DNA of 64,000 nt from Euglena gracilis. Lineage: Eukaryota > Euglenida > Euglenophyceae > Euglenales. A program made the translations under genes and the position numbers. The stretch is taken from assembly GCA_039621445.1 (NCBI GenBank), contig CP154956.1, positions 11,097,443 to 11,161,442 on the forward strand, written 5' to 3'. Within the stretch, counting starts at the first letter, position 1; every line of letters starts with the position of its first letter. Under the pieces are notes generated by a model. It did not search any database and was not told where the DNA came from. It saw only the letters and a program-made list of their open reading frames with translations. This document shows, piece by piece, positions 50,836-62,800 of the stretch.

Positions 50836-53800
50836 ATAAGGGCTTGTCAAAGACGAATTTAACACCTGCCGGACATCCCTGCAGAAATAGGTTTCGAGAG
50901 TGGGTGGGTTGGAGCCGTCGGACCCCCACACCCTGTGGGGGTGGGGTGCGCCGTGGGAAATCCTTGGCCCAACCAAAAGCCGGGCCGGAATATTTCCAAG
51001 GGGTTGCAGCCAGTTTTGGGTGGGTGGGTTCACCCCCAGGGGGTTTTTCAAAAAAGTGGGTGGGTGGGTGGGTGTGGGTGGCCCCCCCTCGGGGGGGGGG
51101 GGGGGCTCGGCCACTCTGGGATCCAAGGAAATCTGACCAAAAACATAGGAAAAAAATTTCCGGCGCCTTTGGCGCCGGGTCACTTTATTCAGGTGGTTTA
51201 TTTGCAGACCCCCCGGGGGGAGGGGGTCTGGGCCAAAAACCAGTCAGTCACGCTGAAAAAACCAGTCACCCACCCCCCTGGGGGGGGGTCGGTCAGTGAC
51301 TAAGTGATTGACTGACTCAGACTGTCACCTTGGAGGTACATACAATTAAAATCAGAGGGGTCGGGGATAAGCCAAAAGCCCTGTTTATGATCCGACAATG
51401 TTGGCAATTCCAAGGCCTCGGATCTCTGCGGTGGGGTTCAACTGGTAGCCGTTCACCTGAGCCGGCAGCAGACCCCAGTTGGAAGTCTGCTATCCAAAAC
51501 CTTTGACCATGAGCTGGGGAAGGCCCCGGCCCATCACCCCGAACTGGTTTGCGGGATTCCCCCGTTTCAGCCCTGTGCGGCGGATATATTATTATCTGCC
51601 GCTCGACCAGGGGGGGGGGGTCACCGACCGGGGGGTGGTCGGCATGTCTCAGAACCGGAAAATGGGGTGCTTAATTTGCCAAAATATGGGTAAGAACCGC
51701 CGGGGGGGGGGGGAATCCGGCACTTGGAAAGAATAATTCCCATATTGTGGAGGTGGACAGGCATTTGGATGCAAAATCCAGGGGGGGAATGCGCTGGACG
51801 GCCCTCGGAAAAAATGCACAAAAATGCGCAAAAAAATGCGCAAAAATGTGCTGAGTTTGTGACATTCCTAAGGGAAAAAGGACTGGACAAATTTCCAACA
51901 ATAAACCCAAAGTTAAACCAAAATCACCAAAAAAAGAGCTGAAATGAGCTGAAATGAAGGTATTTTGGCAAAAAAAAAAATGCGAAAATGGGTTCGTTGG
52001 TTACAGAAATGGGTCAGTTGAACGTGGGCAAAATTCGGTGAGCATGTGATTTGGGTGGAAAATGTGCAAAAATGGCAAAATGTGCAAAATTGGGCAAAAA
52101 AAAAGGCGCAAAATTGAAAATGTGCAAAATTGGGCAAAAAAATGCGCAAAAAAAAGCGCAAAAATTGAAAATGCACAAATAAGTGCAACAAATGCGCAAA
52201 AAAGGCGCAAAAATTGAAAATGTGCAGAATTGGGCAAAAAATGCGCAAAAAAATGGACAGTGTGCAAAAATGGGGGGGATTGCAAAAAAAATGCGCAAAA
52301 ATGCGCATTTTTGAAAATTGACAAAAATGCGCAAAAAATGCGCAAAAATGCAAAAAAATGAGAAACGCAATTCCCCCCCTGCAAAATCAACAGTATTTCA
52401 CCAACTCAGGCTTCAAAAGCTTCCAAAATTTTGAAATTTCCGAGAAATCTCTCTTGCCCACTCCCTCGGGTCAATGATACGGGTCAAGTTGGGCTCGCCA
52501 GGGGTGTCGCTTTCCCCATGCTTGGACTCACATGTCACAAACCTGGATGAGTCCTCGAGACACCCTGCATGTTTTCGATGTTTCCCAACCACTTCCTCGG
52601 GCGAAGAGGACATTTGTGCGGGGAGAACATTCCTTGTAATGCATTTTGAACCTAGAATACTTTGCTGGGGGGTCAAGTTGAGCCCGATCTGCCCAGGGGG
52701 CCAATATAATAATAATAACCAGACGGGGGTATATCCCGGGGGGGGGGGGGGCTTGAACGCACACAAAATGAGCGGGGGTGATTAAACAATGTGGTGCTCA
52801 GAAAAAGTGGGGGATAAAACACTGAACAGGGAGGGCAAATACCTACCCCCCCCAAGAAGCACCTTTCCCCTTTTTGTGTTTGAAAATCGCTTCCTGTGAA
52901 ATTGTTGGTCCCTGGTTTCGACCAACCAGGAAAGATCAAATTTCATTCATCTTCCTATGCCAGGAAATTGTGAGGGTGGTAAGGGGAAATTTGTCAGGAA
53001 CCACGGCACAAGCTGATGCGTAAAGAACGCAAATTGGGCCTAACCATGGAGCGGGCGATGGAGATGGACTCAAGCAAGTCGATCAGCAGTACGATGACGG
53101 CGAGCATCATTTTTGAGCCGAGGTTGTCGATGGGGAAGAACCAGTCAACGGTGGGCCCCGGGATGCCGGAGGGGATGGCACCAGTGATGCGGAGGGCAGC
53201 AGGGTGGACCTGTCAGAGTCTGGTATAAGGTCAACTGGCAGAACTGCAAAAAAAAACTGCAAAAGACTGCAAAAAAAAAGGCATAAAAAAAACTGCTCGT
53301 CACCAGAAAAACCATTTGAAGCCAGCATGCTGCGAGTGAGGCTGAGATGGACCATTGATATTCTATTTGCTCAAATGGGCCTAACAAATACAAAAAAAAA
53401 CGCAAAACTGCATGGTGTATGTTTTCCCCGCTCCCTGAAACCATGCTTTAAAATGATTTTCTCTACAAACTGACAAGAACGTGCTCCCCGTTTGTCTAGC
53501 ACCAGAACAGATGGATAAAGGTGGGGTGAGGGGTGCTTTGGCGAAATATGGGTAAAGATTAGGGGGGGGCTTGGACCCAGGGGGGGGGGTTGAAAAAGGG
53601 GGTTAAAGCCAGGCCATTGCTTAAAGACTCTGGGGGGTCCACTGGGGATCCATTTTGCTTGACGGTGGAAAAAATAGATCAACTGGACCCCCCTCCTCCC
53701 GGGGGGGGGGGGCGGAGGGTCCCCCTCCCACTGGGAAACTTTGCGCTGTGCTCCGAGGGGGAAACGAGATTTTCACTGTCCAAAAAGAGCCAAAAATGAG

Positions 53801-56800
53801 CATTTTTGGCCATTTTGGGGTCCCAAAAAAAGTTCGTGCTTCGGGCCAGTCACTGGGAAAAAATTCCACTACCGGGGGGGGGGGGGGGAATTGAAGCTAG
53901 ATAAAATTAGACCCGACAAAATTGGAAGCCGAAAAAATTGGTGCCAAACCTGAAAACGGCCCGGAAAAAATTGGCAGGTTTTGTGTGCAAGACGACTGGA
54001 AAAAGGGTGATTTTCAAAATTTTGAGGCAGGATTTTCAAAAAAGGCCCGGAAAAATTTGGCAGGATTTCTGTGCGCCAATTTTCTCCCAATCAATTTTTT
54101 CGGCATCCCTGCCCCCCCCCCCCCCGGTAGCAACCCTGCCAGCGGAGCCCCCCCCTTCCCAGAGGGTCCACTAGAATTTTCACTGGCCAGATTTGGACTA
54201 GCTGCAGTCCATCCCCCCCCGGAGGGGGCACTGCGAACCCTTAAACAAAGGCCTGGCTAAAACGTACTTGGAAACAAATGTTTTCCAGCACAAAGCGCTG
54301 GGGAATAATTTTTGGGGGGTTTTCTGAGGGGAGGGGGGGGGGGGGGGACACCTGGGGGGGGGGGGGGGGGTTGAGGAGGGGCGGGGCCGGCGGGGGGGGG
54401 GGGGGGGGGGCGTGAGGGGAATAATTTTTGGGGGGTTCCTGAGGGGAGGAGTGGGGTTGTGGACAGCCGAGAGTCAGGTTATCCGGGCGTTACAGAGTGA
54501 GAAAGAGATCCGCTTCACCGCACTGTGATCCAATGAATTGGATGATGAATGAAAAATGATACGCAGCTACCAGTCTCTTGGCTATTTGTCATTTCGGCCA
54601 GCACACAGGGAGGCTCATTTTTAATCAATAATTTTGAAACACAACGGGTGGGCATGTGTGGAATCGATTTAGGCAGGGTTCACCGAGGACTCCACCCTGG
54701 TTGTTCATCGGGGCCAAGTCCCAGCGGTAGCTGTAGGTCAGCGCGGTGGTGATGATGACGACCAGCAGGGGGCCGAAATAGCCGAGGATCTTGGCGCGGG
54801 GGTGGAGGGCGGTGATCCTGGGTCCAGAACCATCCTCAGAAAGGGGGGGGTCCCCCCTCCCTCCAGCCCAATCCTCCGGTCCGAAACACAGGACACCACA
54901 CACAGAGGGTGGTCCAGACCAGGCTATTTTTTACGAACCCCCGGGGGGGAGGGGGGTCCGGAGGCCTGTGAGTGCCTGCCCAGGCAGGCACTACCCCGGG
55001 GGGGGGGGTGGGTCGGATTTCGGCCTGTGCCCAGGCACAGTCCTTTGAAAATCGGCCATTTTTGGCTCCCCAGCGCCGGGGTTGTGCCAGGATTCATCAC
55101 GTCAACGGCTGCAGCTGTTCACAAAAAAAAAACTGTTGCAACAGAATTTTTCTCATTTTAGGCCATTTTACGGTCCCGCTCCCAGACCTCTGTTTAATGT
55201 GTATCAACGATACACACCGATACACAAAATTTTTCTTGCCGATACACAAAAAAATTTGAAATGATACACACCGATACACAATTTTTTTTGCCAATACACA
55301 CCGACACACAAAATTTTTACAAAAATGAGGGGGAAAACGGGTTGATGTTTTGACACCATTGCCACAGAACTATGCCCGGCTCAACCTGTAAAGCTTCTGA
55401 AGAATCTGTCAAGGTGTGCTGCTTGTAGTTCCTTCTTGACGTCTTCCACCAACCGCCTCACGCCAGGGGGGATTCCCATCCGAACCATATCGTCAATGCT
55501 GAGAAATGGGAAAATCTCTTTGGTGTCGAATCCTTCATTTCAAAAAGCCGTCGCAAAACGGCCCAGAAAGGGAGTTCTTGCGAGAAGACAAGAATACAAC
55601 TTTTCGTAAAAAAAATTGCCGATACACACAATTTTTTTTGGCGATACAAACCAACTTAGGCGGCCGAATTCGCACTGAAGGGTTTTTCCTTTAGAATTTG
55701 CGCATTTGCGCAAATTCTACGAAATTCCTGGACCCTGTACCCTGACACAAGGGAGAACAGGTTACGAGCTGTGACACCCCATTGTTGAGGGGAGTAACAC
55801 CAGGTAGTTTGGTACGCAAATTACTTACCGTGTGACGCAGAGAGGGCGGAGGGTGAGATTGGTGTTGTTGAATGTCAAACAGGAGAGAGGCACACACCCC
55901 TTGTTATGACATGGTGCTGAAGTGCTGGCTGAATTGGCTGGGCTACTACCACCGGGTAAGAACACACGGAGCCTCATTAGATCACACACTACAAACTACT
56001 CAGCCAGCTGTCACGCAACTGATTTGTGTTTATTGGGCGCATTTGCGCAAATGAAAACATTGGTGTTTGTGGCACATTTTGCGCAAATAAAACGTAAAAT
56101 GCTGATGTTCAAAACATATTTGTGGGCGCAAATAAATCCAGAACCAAATTTTTTGGTGTGCGCATTTGCGCAAATGCACGCACCAACAAAATTATGTTTA
56201 TTTGCGCAAATGCACAAATAAACATGTATTTTATTTCCATGTTAAATGACACCAATGAGGACCATGACCGTACAGGGTTTTAAAACGTGATGGGCGTGCT
56301 GGTGCGCGCAGTTGTGCAAATAAATACAATTACATTTGTGCGCGCATTTGCGCAAATGCGCAAATAAACATTTAATAAAGCGCTTCAAAATGATGTGTTT
56401 GAGCGAGGAGTAACGCACACAAACAAATTGTGTGCTACTTGCGCAAATGTGCGATGCTATCTCCTCCTCCGTGACAGCTGGCGAACGCAATTCCTTACGC
56501 CAACCATTGATTTGCACCACGATTACGTGGCGATGAAATTTGTGGTCAGGGGCAGTGTGTAATGTTCACTGGGACACGGCATGTGACAAGCCATAAAACA
56601 AAAAGAAACAATAAACAAAGAAAGAACAAACACACACAAAAAGAAAACACAAAAAAAAGATCGAAAAAAAAAAACAAATGACCCAATTGCCTTTCTTATG
56701 TGTGTACATTTGCACTGCTGTTCCCCAGCTCGAACGGCCTGTTCCTTTGGCGTCATCTGTTTGGCAGTTAAACGTAATGAATTGATGACGTGCAAACGAC

Positions 56801-59800
56801 CTGTGACTGTTCAACACCTTTTGTGCAACAGGACTGCGTTGCAAGAAATCAAAATCTGGCACCTGAAAATACCCGGGATGTGTCCGGCCGGAGTCCGTTT
56901 TCTGGTTCTTCTCCATCATTTTCCCCTTGAAATACGTAAAACACACCAGATTTTGTGCATAATTCGGGGGGAGTGAGTCCCACCGCTTTGATGCACCCAA
57001 TCCAGTGGTAAAGGTTCACCGCTTCCTTGAACCCAAAGTAACGGGTGTTTGAGGGCTACCTTTCTCCGGCTGCTGGTTGCCATGCACTGGCACCACGTCA
57101 TACCCCCATCTCACGCCCCGGTGGCGGGGTATAACGTGGCCGCCAAAGCTGGGTGTTGTTGCACCAGGGAGATGGATGCCGATCTGGTGAGTGCTGAAGC
57201 ATCAGCAGCTCATGTGGCTGCAGCAGCGGAGCCGAGGCCGCAGGCCAGTGGCAGGGCCCTTGGGATCCTAAAATCGGTGCCGGTGGACATGCACTGTTAC
57301 TGGGTAGCTGTGCACCCACCTTCAGGAGATCCGCTGTCCCCATCTTTTGTGGGACCTGTCAATGGTTCAGAAACGGCACCATAACACCATATGCCGGAGG
57401 AGACGGTCATGTGGTCATTTTGGTTGAGCCCATTCAGAAGCCACTAAGGGTGGCTGTTGGAGGGCCAAATGAAGTCGCTTTTTACTCCTCCATTGGTTGT
57501 TTATTAGCGCATTTGTGCGCATCATGTTGTCTGTGTTCGCAAATGCGCAAATAAACCAGATGTAAATTATGCAGTTTCTTCATGCGGTTTATTTGCGCAT
57601 TTGCACCCACAAACAACGTGATGTGTGCAAATGCGCAAATGCACCACATCTGCTGTTGGTGTTTGACGGTTGTGTTTCCGTCACACCGTTCTTCTTTGTG
57701 TTTATTTGCGCATTTGCGCAAATAAACAGAGAACATGTTTGTTTGTGCATTTGCGCAAATGCGCGCATAAAATATAATTTGTGTTTGTGCGCGCATTTGC
57801 GCCCATAAGCTTGCGCGTCAACAAACAGTGTGACAAACCCACCAACTGGACGGCCCGTTGGTCTGCGCACTCACGGCTCCTTTGTCACGCCTTTTTTCGA
57901 CGGCGTCAGTTCATGGGTACTAAAGCCCAAAACTTGAAAGACATGTTTATGTTTATTTGCGTAATTGTGCAAATAAACATAAACATGTTGGTGCGCGCAT
58001 TTGCGAAAATAAACACAATTTTGTCCTTCCAGTGTTGGGCTTCTTCCGCTGGGTTCTTTGCCACACAACTGGTTGTGCGGATCCCGGGTATAAGCCGGGT
58101 GAGAGACACCCGTCCCCTTCATTCCCTGCGGACCCTATTTCTTCCCCCCTGCGCTTCCCTTGTCAAACACCCCACACTTGCCTTCCTCTCACTGCGTCCC
58201 TCCTTCCCGCTCAGTCACACCACACCCTCACACCCCCGCGCTTCAACAGACGCACCAAACACACCACACCACGGCGTCGCAAGCAAAGTAGTCTGGCAAA
58301 CACCCAGGACGCACACCACCGGCAGCTCGGGCACACCCGGGGACACAGCCGAAAGAAGGAACAAGGGCAGCAAAGGTCCCGTTCCTTTGCCGCTTTTTTG
58401 TCATTTTTTCCCTTTTGGCCGGCAAGGTCCCGGGGGTATCGACGTACAAAGTCCATTTTCAGACCCCCCAAAAACACCATTTTTCGCCAAAGTCCCGGGG
58501 GTCATACCGCCAAAATCAGAATTTCGCTCATTTTTTGCACTCTCTTGTCAACGTGTTTTCAAACCCCCCGGGGCCATACAGCCGAATCAAAGAAGAATGA
58601 AAAAAATTCGGAAATTTGCGCAAATGCGCAAATAAAAATAAAAAAGCTTGAGTGCGAATTCGTCCGCTAAGACCGATACACAATTTTTTTTGCCAATACA
58701 CACCGACACATTTTTTTCGCCGATACACACTAACATAGGTCTGCCCCCACCTGGGGTCAAAAGTCTTTTTTTTTGAGACTGGGTGGAAGGGGGGGTCCCG
58801 GGGAACCACAAAAAAATGGCCGAAAAATCGCGCAGTGCTAAAAAAAAAGCTTTTCGAAAATCTTTGGCGCCGAAAAGTATGTCCCACCCCCCTCTGGGTG
58901 GACCCCCTGAGGGGGGGGGGGGCTCGGCCGGCCCCCCCCCCCCCGGGTCCACGACTAAAAAAAACCCTACTTGGCCTACTCGGCCACTGATTACTTCCCA
59001 GATTGACAAGTTGGAAAGCACCAGGGACCCTGACAGGTTCTTGGGCATGACAATTTGGGGAGGGGATATTGAGCTGTTGAGTGAAAAAAATAATACACAT
59101 CTTTTTTTTTTAAATGGGAGACAGGCTGCGCATGTCCCCAACCTGACAGTTTCTGAGGGCAATGAAACCTTGATGAAGGGATCTGTCCGCGGAAAGCCAT
59201 GATGAAGACGAGGCAAGAAAAGCCCATCACAAACTCCACACCAGACAACTGTGTATCCACCTGACTTGAAGCTTCGTTTCGGACACCAGCCCCACTTTCA
59301 TTCAATGAATAAACCAAAATGATGCCATGCTTCTTTTGTCGAAAACCCTGTCTTCCTGCAAAACACTTGTTTACCAAAGGTTCAGATGGGCTGACCTTTT
59401 TGTGAAATGGGGCTTTCTGGGCAATTTTTAGCACAAAAAACACCACCGGGTTCACTTTGATCGGCCGATAAAAAATTTTTCAATCATGAATCCCCTATGT
59501 GCGATGTGAAAACCCTGCTGGTTGGGTGGTGGGTGGTGACCCGAACCCTTCCACTATTTCCGGTGCTGTTGTTAGGTCAAATTTTCCTCCTGCGGCTTTG
59601 GCGGTGAAAGAATTTGCCCAGGTGGGTGGGGGTCAATCAATCCTCATACCGGGGGGGAAAAAATCTGACCGGGAACAATTGCCGACGGGAAAAATTCTGC
59701 CGGGAAAACCATTGGACGACTCCTTAAAATGCTGGGAAAAATCCTGAACGCTCGCTTAAACCAGGTGGGAAAAAATATTAGACAGCTGGGGAAAAAACCG

Positions 59801-62800
59801 CCCAGGTTTTGTGCCGACCAACAATGAATGAATGAGAAAGCATGGCTGCACGTGGTGAAACCAAACAGAAAGCGCTCATTCCGCTGGGGTGATAAGACCG
59901 CCCTGTTGACAGACACGAAGCGGTTTCTGGCACACAACTTATGCACAGGGTCTCTTTGGGGCGGAGTGCACGCTGTGGGCTTCAAAGGGGTTTGGGGCGG
60001 TTGGGAACAACACCGATTCCTGAGAGGAAGAAATATTCCTGCTGCAAATCGGCGCGCAGCGCCGAAGGTTTTTTTGGGGGGTCATTCACTGGAGGAAATT
60101 GGACTTTCCTTAAATCTGCCGGGAAAAATCCTGGACGGATCCTTAAAAAGGCGGGAAAAATCCTGGACAAATTTTCGAAACTTGTACCGGAAAAAATGTT
60201 GTGGGAGAATATTCCCACAACATTTTTTCCGGTACAAGTTTTTCCCCCCGGCACCCAAGGGGATGCCAAGAATACATTCTTTAACATCCAAAAACTCCGT
60301 GCTTATGCTTGTTTTTTTGTGCTCACATGATAACCAACGGCAATTTTCCTGACTGAAGCTTGACATGGGAAAATGAAATGCAGTGGCCTGGACACGCCAC
60401 TGGAAATAGGGTGTCCACTCCGAACCCAGCAGGCTTCTCAGCTGGAGGTAAATGGGGGCAGGGTTCCGGCAAAAAAGACTCAAAGCATGGGGTGATGTGA
60501 GTTGGATTTGGAGCGTCTCGCAGGGAAAAGAAAAAAGTTGTTTCTTGTTTTTGGGGATACCTCGATAATGTTGTTTGCCACCTTCAAAAAATAAACACAA
60601 TCACCCTCCCCACCAAGCCACTAGCCGTGGCCATGGCTCAGTCTGTAATCCCCCAGATAACAAAATAAAATCTGGGTTGTATTGGGCTTAACCTTCAAGG
60701 GGTTCTATTTTTGGAAGGGCCTTGTTTTTCTGGGGAGGGCTAAAAGGAATCTCATCCTGCTGCTGTGGTTGGGAGGGGGGCATCACTCAAAATGGTAAAT
60801 GGTCGAACGTTCAATAACACAGCATGCATTACAGGAAAACATGAGGAGAAGAGGTTGTTTAGGACCTGAGGGGAGGGGGGAGGGGGGTCTGGACCCACCA
60901 GGGATGGATGGGAAGCCTTGAGGGGGGGGGGTCGGACCCCCCTCCCGACCCGGACCCCCCGGGTGGGGGACACCCCCACCTAAACCATGTACGCCCTCCT
61001 TATATCGAATCCTGGGGTCCCCCCACCCACCCAGGGTTGCGCGGGACCCCCCCGGGGGGGGGGGGGGGCGGGCGGGGACCCCCAAAATCGGGCCCGTTAA
61101 AGGCAATTTTCAAAAAATTTCGGCGCCTCCGGCACAGGCCCCCCCCGGGGGGGGGGGGGTCCGGCCCGGACCCCCCCACCCACCCCTCCCCCCTCAGGGT
61201 CTTCTGACTTAAAAAGAAGCCTGAATTGTGCGCAATGACACGCAATGCCGCAATGGTACACTACTTTATTGATGATACACACACCACCCCGAAGGATAAC
61301 GACCATCAATTTTTCACCGACCCCCAGAGGGGAGGAGGGGGGATCACTCCACTCTTCGAAAAACCAGTCAATCACTTTTTTCGGGAAACCAGTCAGTCAC
61401 TGCCCCCCCCCCCCCCGGGGGGTGGGCCACTCTGGAATCCAAAGGAATTTTGACCAAAAACATAATAAAAAAAGACAAATTTTTTTACAGCGCCTCGGCG
61501 GCGGGTCACGGGGGGTTTTCCGACCCCCCCGGGGGGGGGGGTCCGCCAAAAACCAGTCAGTCACTCTGAAAAAAACAAGCCACCCCCCCCCCGGGGGGAG
61601 GGAGGAGATGAGGAAAGGGGGAGAGTCGGCCAGTGACTAAGTGATTGTATGATAACGACACACACATTGCAATGGTAATTTCTTATTATTACTTCTTCTA
61701 CCATTGATTTGTTAATTTATATTCATTTGCCTTTACTCGCGAAACGGGCGACCCCCCAAAAGACCATGAATGGAATGCAAAATGCTGGGGAGGAGGGATG
61801 ACGGGGTTGAGTCCAGAGATGCCTTTCTCCACAAACTGCCGATCGCAAGAACCCTTGGACGGGGTCATCGCGAGGAAAACTAACACTGGTGGCCTTTGAG
61901 GTGGTGGTGATGGTGGTCTTCGTCGTGTTGACCAGCGGGCGTTGGTTCATTCTGTGCAGGAGTGGGGATCAGCCAAACTCTGGGCCACATGGGAATTCCG
62001 ACAACGATGATTTGGCACACCTACAGCAACCTTGTGGAGGGTTGCCTGGTGCCACTGCGCAGGGCTGGGGCACCCTTCCCCGGACCGACCCAGACAGACC
62101 AACACAGAATGTCCCTTGGCGCATTTGGCACCGGAGCAGCACCACCCACCCCCAAACAGGCCCCCCCCCCCACCAACCAGGGTACCCCCTGCCCCCTGGG
62201 GGGGGGGGGAGGTGTGCCGAAAAAAAAGCAAAAAAATGCCAAAAACCCGCCTCTGGCGGGGGATCCACAAGGCCCTTGAGGTAGGGGGGGGGAGGGTCTG
62301 GCCCAGAGGTCTTTAAAAAAATGCCCTGCCACCAAACCTGACCACCCCCTGGGGAGTCGAAAGCCGAAAGTGTCCGTCCAACCCCTTGCACAGCATCCCC
62401 AAAAAAAGATGCTGATTGAAAATCATCTGCGGGATGTCTTTAACCTTGTAAAGAGGCCGAAATCAGTGGTCTGAAAACCTGTCATCTGACCAGTCTGTCG
62501 TCAACATGGGAAGGGGAATACGACAGAAGGGACCAAATCTTGGTGACATTGGTCGTCAGGTTAGTGACATTGACCAGGACGGTCGTTATCTTTGTGGTGT
62601 TGGTGACGTTGGGGGGGCCAGGATGAGTGTTGTAACCGAAGATGTACTTCACTTGCCACAGGCATACCTGATTTGGACTGGGGTGAAAGCAGCCAGAATC
62701 CGACATCAATTTAATGAATGCCTTTGAGCCCACCCTGGGTCGATTGAGAATCAGAAAACAAGACCTGGAAAATCCAAAAGACCAAGGAAAAGCCCTAAAA

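Larger units (their letters stand above)
48564..51386. other. intron f-g with several nested repeats
   Basis: 2.8 kb between exons f and g. Holds the CCGCGGCGCA cluster, a 616-bp MITE-like unit, the AT microsatellite with the 511-bp TIR element, and part of an R2 copy. Introns of this gene clearly tolerate large insertions. Confidence 0.65.
54820..59188. other. intron c-d with a 3-kb TIR element
   Basis: 4.4 kb. Contains GATACACAC minisatellites, the 3-kb TIR element (55655-58672) and a diverged CAGGG MITE-like unit at about 58762-58968 (AAAATGGCCGAAAAATCGCG, GAAAAGTATGTCCC). No exon recognised inside, although frames near 57050-57400 are open. Confidence 0.6.
59249..62547. other. intron b-c with a long hairpin and R2 repeat
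   Basis: 3.3 kb. Contains repeated GGGAAAAATCCTGGACG blocks (59690-59760, 60115-60170), a perfect hairpin at 60178-60241, and an R2 copy at 61330-61645. No exon recognised inside. Confidence 0.55.

Noticed and set aside
50504-51183. Tyr/Ile-rich minus-strand frames
   Set aside because: They are translations of the AT microsatellite.
51913-52390. Phe/Cys-rich minus-strand frames resembling membrane proteins
   Set aside because: They are translations of TGCGCAAAA arrays, and repeat-unit periodicity explains the composition.
57050-57400. Plus-strand gene inside the 3-kb TIR element
   Set aside because: An open frame of about 110 codons without domain, start context or partner; judged to be chance.
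55860-58015. Cys/Ala/Asn-rich frames near TTTGCGCAAAT repeats
   Set aside because: They recur wherever the palindrome recurs and have no domain.
61723-62080. Additional SulP exon between exons b and c
   Set aside because: A frame with GISGLNP resembled a SulP loop, but the order of conserved blocks places that loop elsewhere, and no flanking homology or paired intron ends support it.
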